NCBI RefSeq assembly: GCF_048128805.1
Contig: NC_136012.1
Span: 28,814,174-28,878,173 of the forward strand
DNA length: 64,000 nt
From: Centroberyx gerrardi
Lineage: Eukaryota > Chordata > Actinopteri > Beryciformes > Berycidae
Direction: 5' to 3'
Shown: positions 22,007-29,598 of the stretch, piece after piece
How the letters are laid out: every line of letters begins with the position of its first letter
Numbering within the stretch: position 1 is the first letter of the stretch
The notes under the pieces: generated by a model
Seen by the model: the letters and a program-made list of their open reading frames with translations, nothing else
What the model was told of the DNA's origin: nothing
Databases searched by the model: none
Program-made: the position numbers and the translations under genes

Positions 22007-24285
22007 AGCTGAGACATTTCACACTGAAAAATATCTTTAATCCGTTAAATCACCATGTAAACAAAGCCAGTAGTGGGGAGGCAGTGTTTAACTGGTGAAA
22101 GAACAACACTGAACACTAAAACGCTTCATAACATAATAATATTCAACTTTATTTATGTCACAGAGTTCACACTGTGCTTTACAGGAAGAAGGGTAAAATA
22201 TATTGGGAGATAAAAACAGCAAACACATTCAAAAGAACATTGGGTTGAATCAAAATAAATCGCTATAGCTAATAAAATTAGTTAAGAAACAACACAAAGT
22301 TAAACATTCATTCAACATGAAAATATTTTTTCCGATGTCACCTGGGAGCTCCGTACTCAAACGAGGGTCAGCAGCATCGTTAAGTTGCTCAGCATGAATA
22401 AAGTTTATCAGCAGGATTCACACCAGTGACATCACAGGTTCATGGCTGACTGACAGCAGCTGGAATCCTATTGGCTGAGCAGAAACACACACCTTCTGAC
22501 CAGCAGGTTGCTAGTTTGAATCCCTGCAGCAGTTGAGGAAACGAGGCTGTGGATGTTCTATCTCCTTTTCTCCTGTGTTTGTACATTCAGCACAAAACTT
22601 TTCAGGCAGTTCACATTTTGGTAACTGTTGAATAAAAGCCATAAAGCCCATAATAATACTAACACATAATACCCTGTGATGGGCAATAACAGTAGATAAT
22701 ACTCTAGACGGTGCTCTCTACTGGGATTAGAGGCTGCAGAGACGCATCACTGTCACTGATAATCCCACAGGAACAACCTGAGGATTACTGCTGAGTTCAG
22801 TCTGATCAGTCTGAACACTGCTGGGCCTTCACAATAAAACACCACATTTTATTTAGTCAGGTTGGTCTAGTTATCTGTACAGAGAGCTGTGATGTTGGTG
22901 ATGTAGGAGTTTATTCTACTGCTGACTACCTGAGTTTGATATGAGAAAATGTTTCAGGATGTAAAACATCAGCGGTAAACGTCAGGTTTTGGTGTCAGTC
23001 CCTCAGAATCAAAGAGCGAGGGCTTCTTTCTAGAGCCGCCATTTTGCACCAAGAGACGTTCAACAATCATACAGGGAGAAATCCATCGTAGAAGAGGAGA
23101 GAGACCAGTTTCTCCACCACAGTTTGCTTTAATTCTAAACTGTAATTCCCTCATTTTAGTGGTGGTATTAATGGTATTGATGGTATTGATGTACTGATGG
23201 CATTGATGGTATTGATGGTATTGATGGTATTGATGGTACTGATGGTACTGATGGTACTGATGGTATTGGTCGTCTGTCCTGCAGGAGTGTTCCAGAACGG
23301 GGTGGCGGAGGGTGAGGTGGATCCAACCTTCGGGCCCCTGGAGGCCCTGCGTCTCTCTGTGATGACGGACTCTCCGGTCTGGGTGATCCTCAGTGAGGTG
23401 AGACGCTCCGCACGGCTTACCAGTGACAAACCAGGGTCAAACCGGGGTCAAACCGGGGTCAAACCAGGGTCAAACCAGGGTCAAACCAGGGTCAAACCAG
23501 TACAGTACCTCGACAGTGTTCCAGGGGGCATTGAAGAGGTTCCAGGAGTTCTTGATGGGGTTCCAGAGGTTCTTGGGGAGGTTCTGGGGTTCCTTGGGGA
23601 CTTTCCAGGGGTCCTTAAGGGGGTTCCAGGGGTACTTGAAAAGGTTCCAGGTAGAGTTGAGAGGATTCAGGGGATTCCTTGAGGTGGTTCCAGGGGTTCT
23701 TGAAGGGATTCTAGCGGTCCTTGAGGGAGTTCCAGGGGTCATTGAGGAGGTTCCAAGGGTGCTTAACAGGGTTCCAAGGGTGCTTGAGGGAGTTCCAGTG
23801 GTTCCCCCGCAAAATTAAGAATCTTTCCCCAATCAGAGAAATATAAGAACGATTTTTGAGATTTCATCAGAGGTTTCACTCTCACCTCTGTTCTCTCTAC
23901 AGTTCAATACTAAACAACAACTAATAATTCCCCCTAACCCTAACCCTGTGACATGAAAATGTTTGAGATCAACTGACCCTGACCTCTGAACTCTGACCCC
24001 TGACCTCTGACCTCTGACTTCTGACCTCTGACCTCCTGGTGGACAGGTAGGGAGAGGAAAGACAGCTTCCTTGCAGGGATCCTTAAGTTTCACAGACAAG
24101 AAGTACAGAGAGGTTTCTGTGAACTCACACATCTGAGGTTCCTACCAGGCTTCCATTCAACCAGTTCACTGATTATCACCTTCACCTGCTGTCTGTGTGT
24201 TCATACTGGTCTATTCTGGTTCATTCTGGTTCACACTTCTCTCTGTTCTTCCCTCCTCCAGATCTTCATTAAGAAAGCAGAGTGA
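3236..24285 (+). CDS. mgat4b: Alpha-1,3-mannosyl-glycoprotein 4-beta-N-acetylglucosaminyltransferase B, 3' part (8 exons)
   Basis: A GT54-family Golgi glycosyltransferase (GnT-IVb) that transfers GlcNAc in beta-1,4 linkage to the alpha-1,3-mannose arm of N-glycans, creating a tri-/tetra-antennary branch. Exons: 3236-3350, 16084-16214, 16773-16880, 18752-18945, 19728-19806, 21129-21216, 23285-23397, 24262-24285. They join in consistent phases into 283 codons and a TGA, roughly the C-terminal half of a ~550-residue family member. The first exon begins with LEDDIV, whose EDD is the likely metal-binding motif of a GT-A fold. The later exons cover the end of the catalytic domain and the C-terminal region, described in GnT-IV enzymes as a lectin domain. 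[13 protein letters not shown], the [19 protein letters not shown] segment and the ending IFIKKAE match MGAT4B rather than MGAT4A as I recall them. The N-terminal cytosolic tail, membrane anchor and first half of the catalytic domain are outside the window. Confidence 0.95.
3395..3678. repeat. Dispersed repeat copies (two families)
   Basis: About 3395-3515 matches the reverse complement of about 43235-43345: both share CAGCTGTGTCTC, ATGGAGGAACAT and TTAGTTAATAAAGTGTAAA in order. About 3533-3678 matches 11164-11420 on the same strand (ATCCATTCAGTAACGTTCTC, then GTTAGCTAGCTAACTAGCC). The second copy has about 125 extra bases in the middle. These are interspersed repeats of unknown class. Confidence 0.75.
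4255..4320. repeat. AT-rich tandem repeat (CAATATAT units)
   Basis: A short array of ~15-20-bp units built on accaatatatcaatata. It sits in an A/T-rich stretch with poly(A)/poly(T) runs around 4070-4210. Confidence 0.7.
6750..7233. repeat. Compound (TG)n / poly-G / CA minisatellite cluster
   Basis: Contains (TG)n near 6762-6780, a run of about 18 G from 6783, a minisatellite of CA runs punctuated by CAGCATGG (6835-6960, about six units), (GT)n at 7026-7085, a CT-rich stretch (7123-7192) and (AC)n (7195-7232). Open frames of Thr/His or Cys/Val here are microsatellite artefacts. Confidence 0.9.
8553..9092. repeat. Cluster of (GT)n and (CT)n microsatellites
   Basis: (GT)n at 8555-8589, (CT)n at 8672-8714, CT/CTGT at 8846-8925 and 9042-9092. 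The CT runs are on the + strand, as at the true acceptors, but no exon follows any of them. Confidence 0.9.
9417..9568. repeat. (GA)n microsatellite pair
   Basis: GA dinucleotide runs at about 9417-9445 and 9497-9568, separated by ~50 bases of unique sequence. The downstream run is about 70 bp. It has the opposite orientation to the CT runs just upstream. Confidence 0.95.
10030..10140 (+). repeat. tRNA-derived SINE-like fragment
   Basis: Two matches to the RNA polymerase III B-box (GGTTCGANTCC) lie about 45 bp apart: GGGTTCGAGTCCC near 10060 and GGGTTCGAATCCCC near 10104. Between them is GAGCAAGGCACTGA, a phrase that recurs in similar form near 15601-15618 and 61044-61058. This suggests degraded tRNA-derived SINE pieces. 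I see no intact tRNA fold. Confidence 0.4.
10869..10960 (+). repeat. Dispersed repeat, GGGAAATTTGGG family
   Basis: Shares a core of TTTAATGA/TTTATTGA-like sequence, CCC, GTGGGAAATT(T)GGG and a CTGCAGCA-like end with 39312-39370 and 56935-57010. It is a fish interspersed repeat of uncertain class. It also carries the CTCF-like motif at 10941-10955. Confidence 0.55.
12289..13024. mobile_element. Foldback-like element: inverted 31-bp minisatellite arms
   Basis: Left arm: five 31-bp units starting at 12289, 12320, 12351, 12382 and 12413 (GGACCCACAGACAGTA...), then a unique segment at 12436-12527. Right arm: the reverse complement, a unique segment at 12713-12807 followed by seven 31-bp units to about 13024. 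A ~185-bp spacer (12528-12712) separates the arms. Each unit centres on ACAGACAGTACTGTCTGT, a perfect 18-bp palindrome, or a one-base variant. In the left arm the two variants alternate, giving a 62-bp higher-order period. No target-site duplication or transposase is evident, so calling it a transposon is inference; the inverted structure is directly visible. Confidence 0.85.
13151..13220. repeat. (TTCTC)n pentanucleotide microsatellite
   Basis: About 14 copies of TTCTC, nearly perfect. Confidence 0.95.
13431..13607. repeat. Two (AC)n microsatellites
   Basis: (AC)n at about 13431-13479 and 13557-13607, separated by ~75 bases containing CAGTCAGTGT direct repeats. Confidence 0.95.
13687..14153. 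repeat. CT-rich (TCTCC/TCCTC) tract, ~470 bp
   Basis: Nearly pure pyrimidine on the + strand, with irregular CTCCTCTC units and occasional CTTTTC interruptions. Reading frames of Ser/Leu/Pro here, and Glu/Arg on the other strand, have no biological support. Confidence 0.95.
14637..14709. repeat. (GT)n microsatellite
   Basis: About 70 bp of GT with two GC interruptions near 14685-14692. Confidence 0.95.
15238..15480. repeat. Dispersed repeat, ACTTTATTTATA-(C)AGCAC family
   Basis: The start ACTTTATTTATACAGCAC, followed by a TTTACA/TTACAAAG phrase and an A-rich body, recurs in 22135-22330, 40530-40600 and 61200-61350. All three of the longer copies are preceded by TAATAA-type repeats. It is probably a SINE or LINE 3' fragment; the class is not resolvable here. 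Confidence 0.55.
16084..16214 (+). CDS. mgat4b: mgat4b exon KMFKSLD...EKDA
   Basis: The acceptor is ctcaccag. The first two bases complete the Gly codon split at 3350, and the donor is gtgagt after GCG. It encodes 43 residues including [13 protein letters not shown] and [16 protein letters not shown] is a useful discriminator of the B paralogue. Confidence 0.96.
16235..16512. repeat. 31-bp minisatellite in mgat4b intron
   Basis: About nine tandem copies of a 31-bp unit (TTTAAGACTGGTTCTCCACC plus AGGAACCTCTC), starting ~20 bp after the exon donor. Later copies share an ACCGG variant. It has the same period as the 12.3-kb foldback arms but an unrelated sequence. Confidence 0.93.
16773..16880 (+). 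CDS. mgat4b: mgat4b exon KHCDRQ...IQKLK
   Basis: Preceded by a (CT)n tract (about 16712-16766) and acceptor ccaacag; donor gtaaag. Exactly 36 codons in phase 0 at both ends, including [20 protein letters not shown]. Confidence 0.96.
16881..18751 (+). other. mgat4b: mgat4b intron with GC-rich block and hAT-like copy
   Basis: A (GT)n run follows the donor. GAGCCCGACCCGAGCC (about 16997) and GGCTCGGGTCGGG (about 17078) form an inverted repeat of a transposon-like type. 17100-17420 is a GC-rich, non-repetitive block with a short GGCGGC run. 18230-18580 is copy A of the GACTTG repeat family. No exon is seen. Confidence 0.6.
18230..18580. mobile_element. GACTTG-rich hAT-like non-autonomous element, copy A (internally deleted)
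   Basis: Begins CAGAGGTGGGGACTCAAGTC. A CAGAGGTG-type terminus is typical of hAT transposons. The body is made of ACTTGA/GACTTG words. Compared with copies at 40864-41241 and 57500-58049 it lacks about 250 internal bases, passing from TTTCTAAAGTCTTGA straight to ATTGATACTGG. The right TIR is not preserved. Confidence 0.75.
18752..18945 (+). CDS. mgat4b: mgat4b exon DKDFGKQ...RIE
   Basis: Acceptor gatgcag; encodes DKDFGKQTL through [12 protein letters not shown] to VRIE. It ends with the first two bases of an Arg codon (AG) completed at 19728. The donor is gttggt, weaker than the neighbours. The reading frame stays open from this exon into the adjacent minisatellite. Confidence 0.93.
19005..19570. 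repeat. 10-bp minisatellite beside mgat4b donor
   Basis: About 55 copies of a 10-bp unit (CAGAGAGTCC / CAGAGGGTAC variants), starting ~60 bp after the donor at 18946. Because three units make 30 bp and contain no stop, the frame continuing from the exon stays open for about 200 codons (Gln/Arg/Val/Pro/Glu/Ser repeats). This is treated as intron. Confidence 0.93.
19728..19806 (+). CDS. mgat4b: mgat4b exon YFFRSGN...LPFD
   Basis: Preceded by a C/T tract of ~100 bp and acceptor ctctcag; donor gtgagt. One base completes Arg, then 26 codons [11 protein letters not shown] through [10 protein letters not shown]. Confidence 0.96.
19807..21128 (+). other. mgat4b: mgat4b intron with GA/GT repeats
   Basis: Holds a purine-rich region (20150-20650) with several (GA)n runs and a tandem phrase AGAGTTACA(G/A)ACAGCTGA repeated about 110 bp apart. 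It also has ATT repeats near 20685-20722, CA/TCACA repeats near 20950-21010, and a (GT)n run (21085-21122) ending at the acceptor. No exon is seen. Confidence 0.7.
21129..21216 (+). CDS. mgat4b: mgat4b exon NIQADKE...FIRIG
   Basis: Acceptor tgttgcag immediately after (GT)n; donor gtgagt. It encodes [12 protein letters not shown] to TEDGFIRI plus one base of Gly. This is the most divergent exon relative to the human protein as I recall it, as expected for a surface loop. Confidence 0.93.
21282..21431. repeat. 8-bp minisatellite (GGCAGCGA)n
   Basis: About 18 nearly identical copies of GGCAGCGA, with one GACAGCGA variant near 21349. The low divergence suggests recent expansion. Confidence 0.96.
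21432..23156 (+). other. mgat4b: mgat4b intron, dispersed repeats only
   Basis: 21480-21680 resembles 43080-43180 (TTTCTGTAACAT and ACATGTAGAAGTCTCCAT shared in order). (AC)n at 21963-22002. 22135-22330 is a copy of the ACTTTATTTAT family. The phrase AGGTTGCTAGTTTGAATCCCT near 22505 is SINE-like. Nothing coding is seen. Confidence 0.6.
23157..23270. repeat. 9-bp minisatellite (GGTATTGAT)n
   Basis: About 12 copies of GGTATTGAT/GGTACTGAT, ending ~15 bp before the next mgat4b acceptor. Confidence 0.93.
23285..23397 (+). CDS. mgat4b: mgat4b exon [12 protein letters not shown]...VILSE
   Basis: Acceptor gtcctgcag; the first two bases complete Gly, then 37 codons [13 protein letters not shown] to SPVWVILSE; donor gtgaga. 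Phase 0 at the 3' end. Confidence 0.96.
23425..23820. repeat. 11-bp and 21-bp minisatellites after mgat4b exon
   Basis: 23425-23500 has six or seven copies of an 11-bp unit (GGGTCAAACCA). 23511-23815 has about 14 degenerate 21-bp units (GTTCCAGGGGTNCTTGAGGGG), seven codons each, which explains the open frames with VPGVLEG periodicity. Both are intronic. Confidence 0.88.
23931..23947. repeat. Short interstitial telomere-like repeat
   Basis: CCCTAACCCTAACCCT, about 2.7 copies of the telomeric hexamer. It is followed by a TGACCTCTGAC minisatellite (about 23975-24035) that reads as GGTCA half-sites on the other strand. Too short to indicate a telomere fusion. Confidence 0.6.
24262..24285 (+). 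CDS. mgat4b: mgat4b terminal coding exon (IFIKKAE, stop)
   Basis: Acceptor ccctcctccag, then ATC TTC ATT AAG AAA GCA GAG TGA. The residues fit the conserved MGAT4 C-terminus after VILSE. Confidence 0.93.
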   Translation: MFIKKAE

Positions 24286-25695
24286 AGCTCCGCCCCCTCA
24301 GCGTTACCTCAGCGCCCTCCGAGCGTCCAGCCGGGCCGACCGGAGGCTCCGGTCCGGTCTCGCTCTCCAGTTCCCCACCGCGGTGCTGCAGCGCCGCCGC
24401 CTGGCCGCAGCGCGTCCTGCAGGCCGAGCGGTCCGAGCCAGACTGACAACAAACCTACAGACTGACACCAGGCGGCCGACGCGCCGCAACACGCAAAAAA
24501 CATCCTCAGACGACGCTGTATTTAGTCAAAAAAACAAGCTGTATTTATGTACATAAGGTGTATGTTGAAACACTGGTAATTCCAATGAAGTTCTGATGAT
24601 GAAATCGCTGCTTGGAAATCAAAGACTCCGCCTCTTCCTGTCTGCAGCCGGACCGGACCGTCCTGCCCGTCTGTTCCCATGGTAACATGTATGTGGATAT
24701 ATGCGTAGAAACGTACACACTGTCATATGAACGAGCTGTCAGTGTGTCGATGTGTAGATAGATCAGTCAGGCAGACGCAGCAGAGCGACGGGTTGCCTGT
24801 TTGGGTTGAAAACCTGTAGAGTAAGCTGACGGGTCGTCAGACAGCAGGAAGTCCCGCCTTCTCTCTGACCCGCTTCCTGTCCGGACGGTGGAGGGAAACG
24901 GCCTTTTGGACAGACGGCAGATTTAATCAAAGAGAAAAATGTAGCGACGACAGATACCCAGAATCCTATGCTGCGACCTCTGACCTTCTCACAGCGTTAC
25001 GCGTTAATCATCACGGTTTGAAACTACTGACGAAGGAGGCTGGTTTTATTTTTTTAACGATTCACAAAGTCTTTATTGTTGCTGAACGCAAAATCAAGTT
25101 TATTTTTTTTATTTTATGTTAACTGAGGCCTTTTCACTGACGAACACCAGGACGTCCGACTGCTCTCTACTCTACTCTACTCTACTCTACTCTACTCTAC
25201 TCTACTCTACTGTTCTGTCCTGACTGCAGTGTAGTTTCCGGTCAGCGGCTGCAGCCTCGTTCCCACAGAGTTTCACGTCTTTTCTTTCTCTCTTCAGTCT
25301 CTGATCGACAGCTTGGTGATAAATTCTCTCTCCTTTAAACTTTCCTGTTTCCCGGCAGACGCTCGCTGCACAGCGGAGTGTCGCACCGGTCCAGAAACCA
25401 GTTTGGCTTGTGAACTGGTCCCAGTCCAGACTGGGTTTCAGCAGACTGGGTTTCAGCAGACCGGGTTTCAGCAGACCGGGTCTCAGCAGACCGGGTCTCA
25501 GCAGACCGGGCAGCGGCTCGGCCTCCGTCCCTCCGCTGCATCAGGAAACATCCGGAGGTTTTTCTTGTAAGATGCACTGGAATGCATTACTATTACCTTG
25601 TGTTGTCTTTTGTATCCTTTAGATAAAATCTATTTAATGATGTTACCTTCTATCCAATCTGTGAATTGTAATAAAGACAGAAATTTCAAATGGAC
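24286..25695 (+). other. mgat4b: mgat4b 3' UTR (inferred)
   Basis: Sequence from the stop codon to just beyond the first good AATAAA at 25670. It contains an RFX-type X-box at 24673-24686, a TCTAC pentanucleotide array (about 25165-25211) and five copies of a 15-bp unit GGGTTTCAGCAGACC (about 25432-25512). The exact cleavage site cannot be seen. Confidence 0.65.
25670..25675 (+). terminator. mgat4b: Candidate mgat4b poly(A) signal AATAAA
   Basis: The first canonical AATAAA downstream of the stop, 1.4 kb away, followed within 35 bases by T-rich sequence. A second AATAAA (26559-26564) is a possible distal site. Confidence 0.6.
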
Positions 25696-26938
25696 TTTTG
25701 ACCTCTTGGTCTTTTTGTCAGATTTTCTCTGTCCACCGGCCACTGGGCGATGGGTTAAAACTCAGAATTGTAACTCTCAAGTGTTTTGCGAAGCTGATTT
25801 TTGAAAATGTATTTGGGTTTTCATCAAGAATGTGATGAAACACCAACATCACTCAAACATCCATAAATCACAGAAAGCTGTTGAAGAGTAAACTGATTTT
25901 AGGTTTGGACACACTGTAGATAAGACTGAGTTTATTTGTAGCTGATAACAAGACTAGGTAGACCTAGTGCAAGCCGGGCCTCCTCTTGGCTTTCACACCA
26001 GTATAATACATGTACTGCCCGTGACCTGCTCTGTCATTTTCAGCCACATTGACCCCTGGAGACATTTTGAGTTTAATACAATATTGGACAGAGGGGCATT
26101 TATGCCCCTTTATGTCTTGACTGTTACCAAACTATGTTTTTGAGAAAAAGGGCCTCAAAGTTTGCAGTCTATTTTGAGACATTCATCCAAATATATTAGA
26201 GATATCATTCAAACATAACATAACATTACATTTCCAGTCTTGAGTGCCCATACACACACAGACATGTACACACACACACACATTCGCACATTCACCGGCA
26301 CCGGAGTTAGAAAGTAGACTATAGCCTGAAATGAAGTCAGTCCACTGAGCCTCAGTCGCGGCGAGATGGAGTTTAATATTTGAGATATTTCTGCCGGGAA
26401 TTAATTTCTATGTTGTAATAGTAATAATTTCAGTCTGTAATAGTCTATCACTGATTTCAATTCAATTTCTCTCGATTCGGTTTCTCTCTCTCTCTCTCTC
26501 TCTCAGGTTGTGATGCCTGACAACTACGTTTTCCACGGAAGAAACATTGTGATTGGACAATAAAGTGAACGATGACACACCTGTTGCTATGCAGATGTTC
26601 ATTCAGGATTTGAAGGGAGGCTTGTAGTAGCGTGACTCGCCGCCTCTGGAAACTCCCGAAACTCGTGTACAAACTTTTAAACTAGCCGTTGTCGATGTAA
26701 ACTGAAGACAGATTCAGCAGCTGCTGCTGATTTCTCGCCTCAAATGTTTTCAGAAACACATTTCAGTGAACCATTTTCGTAATATAAGAGAAAGTTTCCA
26801 AACGAGCCGCCATGTTTTTCCAGTTTGAAATCCGGGGGCAGAAACACACCATGACAGTGCAAACAACGCGAGATCACCTATATTACCATGACTGTGTAAG
26901 TCTTGACGCCACTTCTCACGCGACTTTCAACAATGGGT
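25696..26938. other. Intergenic sequence, mgat4b to canx, proximal part
   Basis: No supported gene. GGGGCATTTATGCCCC (26093-26108) is a small perfect hairpin. CA-rich sequence occurs near 26250-26285. A CT tract ending ctctcag at 26506 is followed by 18 open codons, then TAA overlapping AATAAA at 26559-26564; see findings. Confidence 0.5.
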
Positions 26939-28086
26939 AGTCAGCCAGTCAGTCAGTCAGTCAGTCAGTCAGTCAGTCAGTCAGTCAGCCATCAGTCAGT
27001 CAGTCAGTCAGTCAGTCAGTCAGTCAGTCAGTCAGTCAGCCATCAGTCAGTCAGTCAGTCAGTCAGTCAGTCAGCCATCAGTCAGTCAGTCAGTCAGTCA
27101 GTCAGTCAGCCATCAGTCAGTCAGTCAGCCAGTCAGTCAGTCAGTCAGTCAGTCAGTCAGTCAGCCATCAGTCAGTCAGTCAGTCAGTCAGTCAGTCAGT
27201 CAGTCAGTCAGCCATCAGTCAGTCAGTCAGCCAGTCAGTCAGTCAGTCAGCCAGCCAGCCAGTCAGTCAGTCAGTCAGTCAGCCAGCCAGCCAGTCAGTC
27301 AGTCAGTCAGCCAGCCAGTCAGTCAGTCAGTCAGCCAGCCAGTCAGTCAGCCAGCCAGCCATCAGTCAGTCAGTCAGTCAGCCAGTCAGTCAGTCAGCCA
27401 GCCATCAGTCAGTCAGTCAGTCAGCCAGTCAGCCAGCCAGCCAGTCAGTCAGCCATCAGTCAGTCAGCCAGCCAGCCAGTCAGCCAGCCAGCCAGCCAGT
27501 CAGTCAGTCAGTCAGCCAGTCAGTCAGCCAGCCATCAGTCAGCCAGTCAGTCAGCCAGCCATCAGTCAGTCAGTCAGCCAGTCAGCCAGCCAGCCAGTCA
27601 GTCAGGCAGTCAGTCAGTCAGCCAGTCAGTCAGGCAGTCAGTCAGTCAGCCATCAGTCAGGCAGTCAGTCAGTCAGTCAGTCAGCCAGTCAGCCAGCCAG
27701 CCAGTCAGCCAGCCAGTCAGTCAGTCAGCCAGCCAGCCAGTCAGTCAGGCAGTCAGTCAGTCAGCCAGCCAGTCAGTCAGTCAGTCAGCCAGTCAGTCAG
27801 TCAGCCAGCCAGCCAGTCAGTCAGTCAGTCAGCCAGTCAGTCAGTCAGTCAGTCAGTCAGTCAGCCAGTCAGTCAGTCAGTCAGCCAGTCAGCCAGTCAG
27901 CCAGTCAGTCAGTCAGCCAGCCAGTCAGTCAGTCAGTCAGCCAGTCAGTCAGTCAGCCATCAGTCAGGCAGTCAGTCAGTCAGTCAGCCAGTCAGTCAGT
28001 CAGTCAGTCAGTCAGCCAGTCAGTCAGTCAGTCAGCCAGTCAGCCAGTCAGCCAGTCAGTCAGTCAGCCAGTCAGTCAGTCAGTTA
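26939..28086. repeat. 1.15-kb tetranucleotide array (CAGT/CAGC)n
   Basis: Units CAGT and CAGC (with a few CAGG and CCAT) are interleaved; the phase shift at each CCAT is only one base. The whole array is one open frame of Ser/Gln/Val/Ala/Pro because the 12-bp multiples contain no stop. It is a satellite-type repeat, not a protein. Confidence 0.96.
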
Positions 28087-29598
28087 GCTACTTTCACTCT
28101 TCTAGGCCGGTCCCAGAGGCCCGGCAAAAAGTGAAGAAGGTGAGAGGAAATACAAACTGTGAGGAACAAAGAGACAGAGAGGCTGCTGAACAGGTTTCAG
28201 ACTGAAGAGAAAAGAGAATAAAGATACAAACAGAAACAGATGAAGTGCAGACTCACAGAGAGAGAGAAAACAACAACATGCATCACTTGTTAATGAGTTC
28301 ATTAAAATTATATTAATGAATTGTAGAATCATTTTGCAGATCATTTCCCCGTGAATAACAGCTGTGACTTTGGATTTTGTCACAGAGGTTTTTCAGCTAA
28401 TGAACTCAAGAGGAGGAATTTGAAAAAAAAACTGGAATTTCAGGAAGTTAAATTCTGTGAAATTCCATGTTTTTTTTTGTTTTTTCTCACCACATATCTG
28501 AGATTCCACATAGTGTTATATATTATCAATACTGAATATCATAAAATATTAAAGGAACCTTTCAGCTGGTATTGGATGCAGAACATGTAATGTTTCCTGT
28601 CTGATTCACATTCAATTCACATTCTGTTTCCTTACAGCTGGGAGACTTTCACACTCACACTGCAGGAGCTGAGCTGAGTTTAACATGAATTCTCGGACGG
28701 ATCCTGGAACTAAAACCTTCTTGAATTTAACTTGAATTAAAATGAAGCAATAAATGTGCTGTAAAAGACAGGCTTTGTGTGTTTTTGGGGTCCAGTGTTG
28801 GGTGTTAGGACTGGAGAGCCAAACCCAACCGTTATTTCCATTCAAATGAATGGGAAGTAACAATCTGAACGCTACAAACTCGTCCAGCTACATCTGATCT
28901 TGGTGAGTAGATTATATTCTGGTTTTCATAATAACCTCCATGTTAAAACTGAGTGGAAAACGCTTTAAGATTTGGTGCTTAAGAATCTTTCATGGGTCAG
29001 AGGTCAGACAGACCTCAGATCAGTGACTAATGAAGTAAAATGCCTTTGTTGTCTGGCGGCTTCGTGTCACAGGGATGAAGGTCACATGTCACATGTTCTG
29101 ACCTGCTGACAGGAAGCTACGGCAGCCTGCAGGACCACAAAACATTTCTGAAACTCACAAAGCTGCTTTCACTCTGCTGCGTACACCTGAGATACAATAT
29201 TAATATTAATTTACCAGTCAATTATTTATCTGATGATTTCATCCAGACAGTAGAATTAGCTTCAGCTACTAGATCAGTAAAACTACAACGACCAATAGTA
29301 AGGAGGTCAGAGGTCAGAGGTCACAGCACCCAGACAGCAGATGGAACAAATTTTGTTTCTTGTTGTTTCATACAGAATGCATGAATGGATGAGCTTCCTT
29401 CATGTTGTTTCACTGCAGCTCTGTCTTGGATGAAACTTCGGCCTCAACCTGAAACTCTGGATCTGATCTGCAGCTTCTGACAGGATCCTGATCCACCGGC
29501 TCATTCATTTCTTCATGATTGCTATTGATTGATTGCTATTTTTTTTATTTCGTTTGTGGCAGTGAACCGCAATCATCCAGCTCAAGCATAACTAAGTA
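28087..29598. other. Intergenic sequence, no gene seen
   Basis: Mostly unique A/T-rich DNA with a poly(T) run at 28470-28488. An acceptor-like tccttacag occurs at 28638 and an AATAAA near 28750, but no exon homology is recognised. The phrase GGTCAGAGGTCAGAGGTCA near 29308 is a simple repeat. Confidence 0.5.

Noticed and set aside
23931..23947. Chromosome-fusion telomere relic
   Set aside because: Only 2.7 hexamer copies inside an intron; too short to support a fusion.
24197..24556. 119-codon frame over the mgat4b last exon
   Set aside because: It reads the terminal exon in a different frame from IFIKKAE and continues into GC-rich 3' UTR; the conserved frame ends at 24285.
26903..28087. 394-codon Ser/Gln/Val/Ala/Pro frame
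   Set aside because: Pure tetranucleotide repeat with no flanking promoter, splice or homology evidence.
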